DNA of 64,000 nucleotides from Rhyzopertha dominica (taxonomy: Eukaryota; Arthropoda; Insecta; Coleoptera; Bostrichidae): assembly GCA_025024175.1 (NCBI GenBank), contig QCXZ01000001.1:29630942-29694941 (forward strand), read 5' to 3'. The translations under genes and the position numbers were made by a program. Numbering within the stretch: position 1 is the stretch's first letter; the number at the start of each line of letters is the position of its first letter. The notes below the pieces were generated by a model. It was not told the origin of the DNA, searched no databases, and worked only from the letters and a program-made list of their open reading frames with translations. Shown here one piece after another: positions 20,841 through 31,911 of this stretch.

Positions 20841-23800
20841 CACATTTCAGCACAAAAAGAGCACAATTCATTGCCGTAATTAGATTTTGAATATTGCAAA
20901 AAAAAGCGGGGCTGACCGTCAAGCTGGCCCCGCCCGCCGATGTTTAAAAAAATTAAATGTAAGGGTTGCTGCACAAAACTCCCTGACACCGGCACATTTC
21001 AGCACAAAACGAGCACAATTCATTGCCGCAATTAGATTTTGAATATTCCCAAAAAAAGCGGGGCTGACCGTCAAGTTGGCCCCGCCCGCCGGTGTTTTAA
21101 AAAAATTAAATATAAGGGTTGCTGCACAAAACTCCCTGACACCGGCACTTTTCAGCACAAAGCGAGCACAATTCATTGCCGCAATTAGATTTTGAATATT
21201 CCCAAAAAAAAGCGGGGCTGACCGTCAAGTTGGCCCCGCCCGCCGGTGTTTTTAAAAAATTAAATATAGGGGATGCTGCACAAAACTCCCTGACNCCGGG
21301 ACTTTTCAGCACAAAACGAGCACAATTCATTGCCGNAATTAGATTTTGAATATTCCCAAAAAAAGCGGGGCTGACCGTCAAGTTGGCCCCGCCCGCCGAT
21401 GTTTTTAAAAATTAAATATAGGGGTTGCTGCACAAAACTCCCTGACACTGGCACTTTTCAGCACAAAACGAGCACAATTCATTGCCGTAATTAGATTTTG
21501 AATATTCCCAAAGAAAGCGGGGCTGACCGTCAAGCTGGCCCCGCCCGCCGGTGTTTTTAAAAATTAAATATAGGGGTTGCTGCACAAAACTCCCTGACAC
21601 CGGCACTTTTCAGCACAAAACGAGCACAATTCATTGCCGCAATTAGATTTTGAATATTCCCAAAAAAAGCGGGGCTGACCGTCAAGTTGGCCCCGCCCGC
21701 CGGTGTTTTAAAAAAATTAAATATAAGGGTTGCTGCACAAAACTGCCTGACACCGGCACATTTCAGCACAAAACGAGCACAATTTATTGCCGCAATTAGA
21801 TTTTGAATATTCCCAAAAAAAGCGGGGCTGACCGTCAAGTTGGCCCCGCCCGCCGGTGTTTTTAAAAAATTAAATATAAGGGTTGCTGCACAAAACTCCC
21901 TGACACCGGCACATTTCAGCACAAAACGAGCACAATTCATTGCCGTAATTAGATTTTCAATATTCCCAAAAAAGCGGGGCTGACCGTCAAGCTGGCCCCG
22001 CCCGCCGGTTTTTAAAAAATTAAATATAAGGGTTGCTGCACAAAACTCCCTGACACCGGCACATTTCAGTACAAAACGAGCACAATTCATTGCCGCAATT
22101 AGATTTTGAATATTCCCAAAAAAAGCGGGGCTGACCGTCNAGTTGGCCCCGCCCGCCGGNGTTTTTAAAAAATTAAATATAAGGGTTGCTGCACNAAACT
22201 CCCTGACACCGGCACATTTCAGCACAAAACGAGCACAATTCATTGCCGTAATTAGATTTTCAATATTCCCAAAAAAAGCGGGGCTGACCGTCAAGCTGGC
22301 CCCGCCCGCCGGTTTTTTTAAAAATTAAATATAAGGGTTGCTGCACAAAACTGCCTGACACCGGCACATTTCAGCACAAAACGAGCACAATTCATTGCCG
22401 CAATTAGATTTTGAATATTCCCAAAAAAGCGGGGCTGACCGTCAAGCTGGCCCCGCCCGCCGGTGTTTTAAAAAATTAAATATAAGGGTTGCTGCACAAA
22501 ACTCCCTGACACCGGCACATTTCAGCACAAAACGAGCACAATTCATTGCCGCAATTAGATTTTGAATATTCCCAAAAAAAGCGGGGCTGACAGTCAAGCT
22601 GGCCCCGCCCGCCGGTGTTTTAAAAAAATTAAATATAAGGGTTGCTGCACAAAACTGCCTGACACCGGCACATTTCAGCACAAAACGAGCACAATTCATT
22701 GCCGTAATTAGATTTTGAATATTCCCAAAAAAAGCGGGGCTGACCGTCAAGCTGGCCCCGCCCGCCGGTGNTTTTAAAAAATTAAATATAAGGGTTGCTG
22801 CACAAAACTCCCTGACACCGGCACATTTCAGCACAAAACGAGCACAATTCATTGCCGCAATTAGATTTTGAATATTCCCAAAAAAAGCGGGGCTGACCGT
22901 CAAGTTGGCCCCGCCCGCCGGTGTTTAAAAAAAATTAAATATAAGGGTAGCTGCACAAAACTGCCTGACACCGGCACATTTCAGCACAAAACGAGCACAA
23001 TTCATTGCCGCAATTAGATTTTGAATATTCCCAAAAAAAGCGGGGCTGACCGTCAAGCTGGCCCCGCCCGCCGGTGTTTTAAAAAAATTAAATATAAGGG
23101 TTGCTGCACAAAACTCCCTGACACCGGCACATTTCAGCACAAAACGAGCACAATTCATTGCCGTAATTAGATTTTGAATATTCCCAAAATAAGCGGGGCT
23201 GATCGTCAAGCCGGCCCCGCCCGCCAGTGTTTTAAAAAAATTAAATATAAGGGTTGCTGCACAAAACTGCCTGACACCGGCACATTTCAGCACAAAACGA
23301 GCACAATTTATTGCCGCAATTAGATTTTGAATATTCCCAAAAAAGCGGGGCTGACCGTCAAGCTGGCCCCGCCCGCCGGTGTTTTAAAAAAATTAAATAT
23401 AAGGGTTGCTGCACAAAACTCCCTGACACCGGCACATTTCAGTACAAAACGAGCACAATTCATTGCCGCAATTAGATTTTGAATATTCCCAAAAAAAGCG
23501 GGGCTGACCGTCAAGTTGGCCCCGCCCGCCGGTGTTTTTTAAAAAATTAAATATAAGGGTTGCTGCACAAAACTCCCTGACACCGGCACATTTCAGCACA
23601 AAACGAGCACAATTCATTGCCGCAATTAGATTTTCAATTTTCCCGAAAAAAGCGGGGCTGACCGTCAAGCTGGCCCCGCCCGCCGGTTTTAAAAAAAAAT
23701 AAATATAAGGGTTGCTGCACAAAACTGCCTGACACCGGCACATTTCAGCACAAAACGAGCACAATTCATTGCCGCAATTAGATTTTGAATATTCCCAAAA

Positions 23801-24125
23801 AAAGCGGGGCTGACCGTCAAGTTGGCCCCGCCCGACGGTTTTTTTAAAAAATTAAATATAAGGGTTGCTGCACAAAACTCCCTGACACCGGCACATTTCA
23901 GCACAAAACGAGCACAAATCATTGCCGTAATTAGATTTTGAATATTGCAAAAAAAAGCGGGGCTGACCGTCAAGCTGGCCCCGCCAAATGATTATTTAAT
24001 TAAGCGTATAAGGGTTGCTGCACAAAACTTTTTAATAGCAGCACAATTCAGCACAAAACTAGCACAATTCATCCCCATATTGTAATTGTAAAAATTTGAT
24101 CGGGCGGGGCCAACTTGACACACCC
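20840..24125 (-). repeat. Right satellite arm (about 21 monomers)
   Basis: Twenty-one copies of the core AGCGGGGCTGACCGTCAAG occur at 150-154-bp spacing from about 20,907 to 23,958. The variant positions include CTGCC versus CTCCC and GCCGCAATT versus GCCGTAATT. Each core is a hairpin: GCGGGGC and GCCCCGC pair around a 14-nt loop. Long frames (up to 245 codons at 21,557-22,294) arise because some monomers are 153 bp and stop-free. Monomer length varies, so the frame is not maintained. Isolated ambiguous bases cluster here. Confidence 0.92.
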
Positions 24126-24134
24126 GAAGATTTC
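24126..24134. repeat. 9-bp target-site duplication, right copy
   Basis: GAAGATTTC, identical to 19,507-19,515, directly after the terminal CCC of the element. Confidence 0.9.
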
Positions 24135-24480
24135 TGGGGTCCAACTGCAGGCACTAGAACACAATTATTTCACGTAATTTCTCCAAGCATGGTGGTTGGT
24201 TGTGTCTTAGAAGCAAGTATTGTAAAGGAAACGTGAGTTATTGATATCTTTACAATATTCCAGTCATCTATCAAAATCTTCTTCATCTAAATTCATGCGT
24301 CAAGCGAATTTTGAAAGGATGAAACTTATGTTTGTTGAGAATCCTGCAGACTGATGTCATGCTGACTCCAGAAATTTACGATATCTTTCGAATAGATTAC
24401 GTATTTTCCATGAGAGCATAATGACCCAAAAACTCTAACAGAAGGAGCTTCATCCGCAACAACTCAGACGGGTTTAAATA
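24126..24480 (-). pseudogene. Mariner-like transposase relic (5' part), target of the foldback insertion
   Basis: Reading the minus strand from about 24,370 gives SVCRILNKHKFHPFKIRLTH, then in a shifted frame NLDEEDFD and LEYCKDI. This is the second helix-turn-helix and the linker into the catalytic domain of insect mariner-like transposases. The block at 24,126-24,200 reads as C-terminal sequence (LQLDP...), so the catalytic middle is deleted. It continues at 19,506-19,440 beyond the inserted element. Stops and frameshifts are frequent. Confidence 0.6.
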
Positions 24481-27280
24481 TTTTTGTTTTCTTAAAGTTA
24501 CAATTTAGCAACTGCACACGCGAAATATAAATTGGAAGATTTACGTCTTTAAAGTGATTTAAAATTCACTGATAACAATTTTATTTTTCAAAAAGAATTT
24601 AATCGTTTATTTATTTCCCGTTTTCAAAAAGAGCTTTGCAAAACCTGTAAAATAAAAGTTTTACTCGATTCTTCTTCCGTGTTGAAAAATTAAGGGCGAG
24701 AGCTACCAGACTCACCATTAAAAATAAAATCAAGTTTAATGATTTTACTCGAATTATTGAGTCTAGTATAATATTGGCGGTATAACAAATTATTCTGCAT
24801 CAGGGTGCGCCGCGACTCAACAGATAAGAGTGCTTTTCTTGCCAAATTTCAGGTCGAAAATATACAGGTACCAAAACGCAACATTAAAGGAATTGAAAGC
24901 GATTCGCATCTCAAAAACATAATCATGTTGGTGTTAGTTGGATGAAAGTGTGGAAATATTGCACGATTTTGGTATTTATCAATAACCACATCTAGTCTGT
25001 CCAATTTACAGACTGAAAACTTCAAAGCGCATGCTATATTTTATTGTAATTTAATCCCACATCAGCATTTTTGTGGATATATCTGTCTACTGATGTAGCC
25101 ATCTTTATAAAAGATGGAACTACAAATACTCGAAATTCACATTCACGGATGATTGAAATAAGGAAACGCATTTTCAATATAGTTTTTCAGTCGTTGTGTA
25201 GTTGTGGTGTAGTATTATCAATGTTAAACGTTTTGGGTCATCCGCATTTCAAGATCGTTTAACACCCGAGAGTCATTTTTTACAAAACTAATTTCCAGGA
25301 CCGCTGGAAGAAGTTTCACTACAGAGAAACCAAACATTTGGTTCCATTTGGATTTTGCTTCTCCACAACAACTAGTGAAGATCCGGTTTGCTGCCCACCT
25401 AGTCACTGGACCTAACTCCCCTTGACTTTTATATATGAATATATTTTATATAATCAAGCTAGAAACATTCGGTTTTCTCAATTCGCAATAAACTGATTAT
25501 GTAAAAAACTATTTTATGATTCGCACACAATTAAGAATAAAGGTTCAATATGACTAAGAATTACATGTAAATTGTACAAAATATTTAAATGTATTCTTTT
25601 CGTTTCCTGACTTTATGATTACCCTATATATGTTAGCGCATATAATAAATAATACATAATACTAATTGTTATTCCATCTGATGATTTAAATCCAGACGCT
25701 GCCTTTGATACCCTTAATAGCCTATAAAACCTATAAAATAATATTAGCAACACTTTGCAGTCGTAAAACAAATTGGCTCTTACTCGTGCTAAAACTGTCT
25801 AGGAGAACTTAAAATATAGCTTTGTTAACCCAGAAAAATAACAGGTGGCTTACTGCAGTCACACTGAAGTCATTACTAGGTTTTTCTCTCCCTAATTACG
25901 TCTATTGCTTGTTAAGCTGCTTTATTAGACAATAAAACGTACTCAACTTATTGCCACCGACTAACTTAATTACCTAGCGCTTAATTTTTGTATAAAAACC
26001 ACGAACAAAAGCACCGTTAGTCATAAACAACTGTAACATTTCCAATGTGGGAATATTTACATCGGCATATAATGTTTTTTAACAATGCTATTATTCCTAC
26101 GGTTCGTACACAAAGCTGCATACATCCTTTACTGCTTCGATAATTTAAACAGATAAAACATAATATAAAAATTTCACAATGCGCTTCTACATAATTAACG
26201 ACATTATAATAATGGAACTATTAAAACTTNTTCATGGTTGCTTATTTGCATATCAGTAATGTATGAAAAATGCGATTCCGCTTATGCGTCACGGGAGTAG
26301 AAAATTTTACGGTATTTAATGTAAATCTTAGTCGTAGACAGTAGGATATAGCAGTTGTGCGTGCTGATAGCTCGGGCTATAATTTTTACGAAATATTTTT
26401 TCGAAACAAAATTACTAATTACTCCCACTGTGTAATTCCTTTCCCCACATATTATTTTTAATAAGAATTTTTAGTAATATAATAATTTATCCCACAATTA
26501 CATATTTCATTTTGAGGTACGATACGTTTGCTTATAAGTTTCTTACTATTACTTTACTGAATTTTAGTTCAATTATCCAGAGCCTTGTCTAAACAAAACT
26601 TTAATTCCTGTATTGTTTTTTAAATTAATTTATCTAAATATTCTCAAAAACAAAACACAAAAATTATTATCTTACTACCATTTTTAAACCTTTTAAAAGG
26701 TCGCGTGCTCTGTTGGCTAAGATTTGGATATTGGATGTTTGTTTTTAATACTGACAAATCAACAGAAACGAACTTTGCAAGTAAGGTAAAATTACATAGA
26801 CCCTACTTCGCCGTGCTTTTTCCTCACTAATGTTAGGTTATTTCACAAAATAACTTACAATTAGAATCTTGCGAATTCAAATTTGAATTGCGCCTTTCAT
26901 TGATATGATGGTAGGTCATATGTTGAATGCAGTTCGAAAAATTTAACAAAACAAGATAGTATAAACACCCAATAGAATTGTAAGTTAAAAAAATGCTGAA
27001 ACAAGTCAATTTTAACTTGAAGGGAGACCAAATATTATCTTCCAAAGTTATTTATGCATCTATCTAGCTCCTAGACCCACCCTATCACAAAATTAATCAG
27101 CAAGAGGAATCTAGCAATACATCAAGCCTATTTCTTGTCTATGCAATCATGTTTTTATTTCAAATTTATACCATCTTTTTGCGAACGCTGCTAGATCAGT
27201 CTGAGATGAAACAACATAGTGGTAATGAAAACGCAGTTCAGTTACCGAATTGTACTGCTTAAAATGTTCTCTTCCTCCTT
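24481..27280. other. Stretch without a recognised gene
   Basis: AT-rich DNA with short frames only (60-70 codons at 25,071-25,406 and 26,833-27,045). No coding or repeat similarity was recognised. There is one ambiguous base at 26,230. Confidence 0.45.
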
Positions 27281-27284
27281 CGAA

Positions 27285-27645
27285 CATTTCCGACGTGATC
27301 AAACAACATTCTGCGACGAATGCTTACCCGAAAAATTTGAAGAGATTGAAGTGGTGTGTATAAACCTTGGATTTTAAGTGGCCCAGTAAAAAGGAATCCA
27401 AAGGTTTGAATCGGACGACCTAGCTNGGACTTCGACGGGACCTATCCAGCCTATCCATTTTTTTTTATCAAAGATTGCCCTTTATATCTTAAAAGACGAC
27501 CAAGAATAGCCACTTCAGCAGCACAATTTCTGGAGGTGCAGTAACCATCATGTTTTCCGTTTGTAACAGTAACAAATTCCGTTTCCTCAGATTTTGTGAT
27601 TAAACTACTTACTGACGATTAACTTGCTGTTTCAAATGTCTGGCA
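27285..27645 (-). pseudogene. Mariner-like transposase relic with internal deletion
   Basis: On the minus strand, about 27,640-27,490 reads as the N-terminal helix-turn-helix region (LITKSEETE...) and then AAEVAILGRLL. After a short gap, about 27,470-27,350 reads GWIGRIGPVE.ARSSD, matching the RWIGR.GPVEWPARSPD box just before the third catalytic Asp. The part with the first two aspartates is missing, so this is an internally deleted copy. The N-terminal part aligns well with the + strand relic at 53,460-53,610. Confidence 0.75.
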
Positions 27646-30428
27646 TTTTTTATAGTAGTTTTACTAGTTCAATTTTTTTTCTGTATTATAAATCATTTTC
27701 CATAATGCATGTTCTTATTTTTAACTTAGTTATTGAACGACAATAATTTTCAGAATCAATTTGAAACTGTAGAAGGTGATAATATTACTACGTTTAGCCA
27801 AAACATAACATTTCTTAATACATCCATACCACAAAAAACTCATTTACAATTTGAACAAGAGTGATCCAGTCCGGAAATTTCAACACAGTAAAGGCAACTT
27901 TAAAATGTGTTACTCGACCATTCTAGCTATTAAAACTTTTTGAAGGGATTGCTCTGGACGCTAGAGGGCTGCAGAAATCACTTTGAAAGGCAGATAAAAT
28001 TTTGTCCCGCTTCAAGTTAAAATCTAGATACCTGTTTCAGCATTTTTTCAAACTTTGGGATTTTAGCTGTGCAAAATGGAAAACGCTGATCAGATTGACT
28101 ACAAGAATGATCCAATATAAGTGAACATAAACGATAATCAAAGCCCATGTTTGATTCTACTGTCTTGTCTATCGTAGTTAGTCCTATCCTCGTTAAGGTG
28201 TATCGAAAGTGTTTCGTAACACCCAGCTTTAAGGAATATGTCAATCATGAATCAGAAAACACACCTATCCTTAGGTTCCCCATCGTCGGTCAAAAAATAT
28301 ATAATACAACATGCTTGAGTGGTAATTTTCCCGAAAGAATTCGTATATTAGCATTGCGTACTGAATAAATTGGGCTTGTTCAAAATCATGTCAGTTAGTT
28401 TTTTATACTAAAATTTGTTTATTCCATGTTCATAGCTGAAATTCTCCAGAATGACATCTGTTCTCTTCGACCCGTAGTTGACTGCGATGTTGTAGCATCT
28501 TATTTACATCATTCGTTAATCGGCTTTGTACTTCACCCTTCAGCCCTATTCCTACGCCACTGTCGTGAGGAGGACGCAAAGCCGCCGCCGCAGATGAGGT
28601 AACTCCGCCGGGCTCGAGAGCGAATCCAGTTTCTCTTACGTAATGCGATTAGTGAGAGTTTAAACCAGAACGTACTGATGGGAGGCCCTCTCAGGTGGAA
28701 GAGAGACAGTCGTGACTTTCACTCTTTTCAGGCGACCTGCTCCGGTGATATTGCCCCGGTTTGCGTTTCAGGTGTTTTGTTGTGCTGCGACGCGCCTTAT
28801 TATGCTTTAGCGACATGGATTTAGGACCATGCCGTCGTTGGATGGAGATGGTGTTACAAGTGCTCTGGAAGCTATTGCACTTTACGTTGTCGTTTTGTGT
28901 TCGTTAAGATATAAGGGTGAGGTGATTACGGCTTGCCACACATACTGGAAGTATCCAGGAACCGTTGTACTGAGACAACGACTTGTCCAGTAAAGACTCC
29001 GGATGATGATATTCTTATCACAAATACAGAAGAGGTATGTGCTATGCACATAACGTAATATCAGTACGCGGGGTTATTCCATAACAACGATTTTAATAAT
29101 GATATAAATGACGTATTGAAAATTTTGATATGTGTGTTCATAATTTTCGTACTGGCTATAAAAATTCCAAATATCATACCCATCTACAGATTTTATGAAA
29201 AATATTTGTCGCAGTAGATCATAAAATGAACCAGCACTGCAACGCCAATTGATGCTGCCTCATATTAAACATCGAACATACTAATAATTTCGTTAAAAAA
29301 CACATCAAGGTAAATCGAGAGAGATAAGTCTAAAACCATACTGGAGCTGAGCTGATCGACAAAGATTCAGTAACCATCAAGATTATCTGGAACTCTGAAT
29401 ACTGTGTGCAAATGCAACCTGTAGATAAAGAAGAAAGCCATTAATGTCGAAGGAAGCTGGTATATTAAATGTCGTCCATCATGAAAAAAAAAACAAAAGA
29501 AACACCAAACAAGGATAGATATATTAAGGGTAGATATAACGAGGGCAAAATAATTCCTAGCAACAATTTTATTCTGCTTCAAAACGTCACCCACATCAAC
29601 AAAGTTAATAACATCATGAATAAAAAATCGGATACACGACAACTAAGCAGTATCTACACCTATCTGTTATCACAGGAAATGACACGAGATACAAATTAAT
29701 TAATTTTATTTGACACAAGTAATTTATGGTTTTACTTTTAAACTTATGTTCGTAAAAAACCACTAGTGCACATATTTGATCATTTACACATAAAAAAGAG
29801 TAGTCTTTGTGTATACTTTTCCAGGTCGACATACCCCGAATTACTTGGACTTATAATTATCAATACAAAACAAAACTCATAAAACCAAAGCAAATCAGCA
29901 TATACGTAGAGAAAAGAAATGTTAGAATAATATTTTTATTGAAAGCTAGAACTAAGTTAAATTGCTCGTTTCCGTTTCTGACATAATTGTAACTTCCAAC
30001 TTCATGCTAGTTTCGCGATTTACGTGTCAAAGACGGCCGCCGCAATTTTTGGCAATTCCTTGCACGAATAAAAATAAACCATCGATGTCGTGCACGTGTA
30101 AGTTGGAAACTATTGACCTGAATTTGTTTGACCACTATTTTGTTTCGGGATGTTGTTTTTGTGTCTGCGCATTACCATAACACATTTAGATAGTTTTGCA
30201 TTTGTTTGGAGAAGGTCAAGTCTATTCCTAGATGTCCTTTATTTGTAAAAAGTGGATATTTTTGTTGCACAAAAACATATAGCTGTGTAGCTTTCTTTTC
30301 GCTTTCAGAATTATTATATTGCCTATACTGTCATCAACTTTTTTTTTAATTGATGTTTGCACATATAGTTTAGGAATAATTTTATCCGGGCTGTTACCTG
30401 AATGGACCTCGCTTAATATATTAGATGT
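27646..30428. other. Gene-poor stretch around the CpG-rich block
   Basis: Apart from the CpG-rich block at 28,526-29,034, I see only short frames on both strands (for example 28,017-28,368 and 29,367-29,832). None resembles a known family. Confidence 0.4.
28526..29034 (+). promoter_or_regulatory. CpG-rich exon-like block with splice donor (candidate first exon)
   Basis: GC content and CpG frequency rise sharply from about 28,526 to 28,890 (GCCGCCGCCGCAG near 28,580), unlike anything else nearby. A near-consensus donor AGAG|GTATGT falls at 29,034/29,035. Several short upstream ATG frames are present; for example, the 30-codon frame from the ATG near 28,814 ends before the donor. I infer a possible 5' non-coding exon or promoter of a + strand gene. 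No TATA or initiator stands out. Confidence 0.3.
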
Positions 30429-31138
30429 ACAGGGTTTCTATAAAGAATGATTCATGCACAGCGGGCGGCGGCATTGATTTCTGCATTCTTTTTATAACTA
30501 CTGCCAAGCTACAATATACACGGAGATCACTGAACATCAATGAGCACGATAGTACTGAAGGTTGCAGATAAAGTTACGGTCACGAAATTGATGCATTTAT
30601 AGATTTTCCAACAATTTACGGTTCTATTTTTCTGTCAAAGTCAAAGGTTATAAATAACAATAATTATTGGTATTAGGGGGTTGTGGTAACCTCTACAGTC
30701 TTCACCCTTGCACTGTGGAAGCTTTGTGTACTGCAGCTAACGTTACTACCACTTAGTTTATGAATTTTACCATTGCGGCAGATTATAACCTTTTACAGTC
30801 TATCATGGTACAATTATTTAACAGGCTTATTGCCACAACCTCACAAATAGGATACATGACCTAAAAGTTATACGAAATCGTGTCACCCCACAATTCCAAA
30901 ATTTGACCAAACTGCAACCTTGAAGTTGATTATTGCACAAAACACTACAGAATATGTTGGAAACTCTCACGCGTTTTTTTTTTTCATATTAAAATATATC
31001 AAATAATTCAACAATCGTCAGATGACAAGTATACGTTAAACCATTTGTTCTGCTCACCTTCCTGATAGGCGGCAAACCGATTTAATCGATAATTTTCATG
31101 ACCGCCCTGGATGCATGAATCATTTGTAGAAACCCTGT
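30429..31138. mobile_element. Short TIR element, copy 2, with a nested insertion
   Basis: The ends ACAGGGTTTCTATAAAGAAT and ...CATTTGTAGAAACCCTGT are inverted copies and match copy 1 at 4811-5179. Copy 2 is about 340 bp longer. Most of the excess (30,589-30,871) is bracketed by a short direct repeat ACGAAAT (30,582-30,588 and 30,872-30,878). It contains its own inverted pair (GGTTGTGGTAA near 30,677 and TTGCCACAACC near 30,830), so a second small element probably inserted. There is no coding capacity. Confidence 0.75.
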
Positions 31139-31202
31139 CCATTGTGTCACATAACTGGTATAGAGTACGATGTACCAGCAACAATAGTATCAAAAAATAA
31201 AA

Positions 31203-31294
31203 CACCGATGAGCTATAATGATAGCGAAATAGATCTATCTGCAGTTGGTTGCGGTGCAAGACAGCACAGCATAGACATGCATTTTAATAATATT
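31203..31294 (-). repeat. Dispersed repeat, copy on minus strand
   Basis: Reverse-complement copy of the sequence at 16,110-16,195, starting about 65 bp after the TIR element ends. Confidence 0.65.
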
Positions 31295-31341
31295 AGATGC
31301 CGTTAAATCAGATTTTGGGTTTCCTCCTGAGGTGTCTTATT

Positions 31342-31841
31342 TCAAAGTAAGTCAACGTCAGCATGAAGAGGTGCTAGGGTCTGTGGATGATGGAGTAAAT
31401 TTTGAATCTTACTGACGTGTTCAGTGTGTAGAATATCGGATGATCTACAAAGACAGCAAATTGCCGTTGCTTTTTCAAAATAATCCAAAGTAACTCCGGG
31501 AGCACGTGGTCGTGCATTGTACTTGCATTGTTGAAAAAGTTGATTGGGGAGGGTCTCGAGGCAGTGTAAAATCTGTGGTTCCTCTATTTCCTGGGTATAA
31601 CTCTGGATGGTGGATGGGTCATGGAGCCTCACCAAAGGTAGTCTGCTGCCATACCATTCATACAACGGTGCGATGCACGTCTTTCCGCGCAAAATTGATG
31701 ATCGCATCTTTTATACCACTTCGCCTTCTGATTCTTGTTCCTAACACCGTCATATGAAAACAAGGCCGCCTATCTTCCGTAAACCAATGATGCAAGGACC
31801 TAGATGACGATCTTGGAGTTCCGATGTTTTTCGCCAACGCC

Positions 31842-31844
<3 letters not shown>
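31342..31844 (-). other. Unassigned open frames next to the (TA)n tract
   Basis: A 121-codon minus-strand frame (31,342-31,707) is followed upstream by a 98-codon frame that runs through the (TA)n tract. The translation is reasonably complex but I recognise no domain. The sequence next to the tract reads TACAGGGCGTTGGCG on the minus strand, which resembles a transposon terminus at a TA target. It may be an unrecognised mobile element. Confidence 0.25.

Positions 31845-31907
<63 letters not shown>
31845..31907. repeat. (TA)n microsatellite, 63 bp
   Basis: Uninterrupted alternating T and A. Frames translating to Tyr-Ile repeats across it are artefacts. Confidence 0.95.

Positions 31908-31911
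<4 letters not shown>

Larger units (their letters stand above)
19516..24125. mobile_element. 4.6-kb foldback/Mutator-like element with satellite arms
   Basis: The termini are GGGTATGTCAAGTTGG on the left and its near-perfect inverted copy (GGGTGTGTCAAGTTGG) on the right, flanked by a 9-bp duplication. The outer ~200 bp of the two arms are about 96% identical by eye. Inward, each arm becomes a tandem array of a ~152-bp monomer in opposite orientation: about 5 units at 19,650-20,270 and about 21 at 20,850-24,000. The unique centre is 20,270-20,840. A 9-bp duplication is known for Mutator-like elements and for Drosophila FB foldback elements, which also have tandem-repeat arms. I saw no transposase, so it would be non-autonomous. 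Confidence 0.9.

Noticed and set aside
21557..22294. 245-codon open frame and similar long frames across the satellite arms, on both strands
   Set aside because: They are translations of the ~152-bp monomer. Monomer length varies (150-154 bp), frames shift between neighbours, and both strands are open. Nothing suggests selection on a protein.
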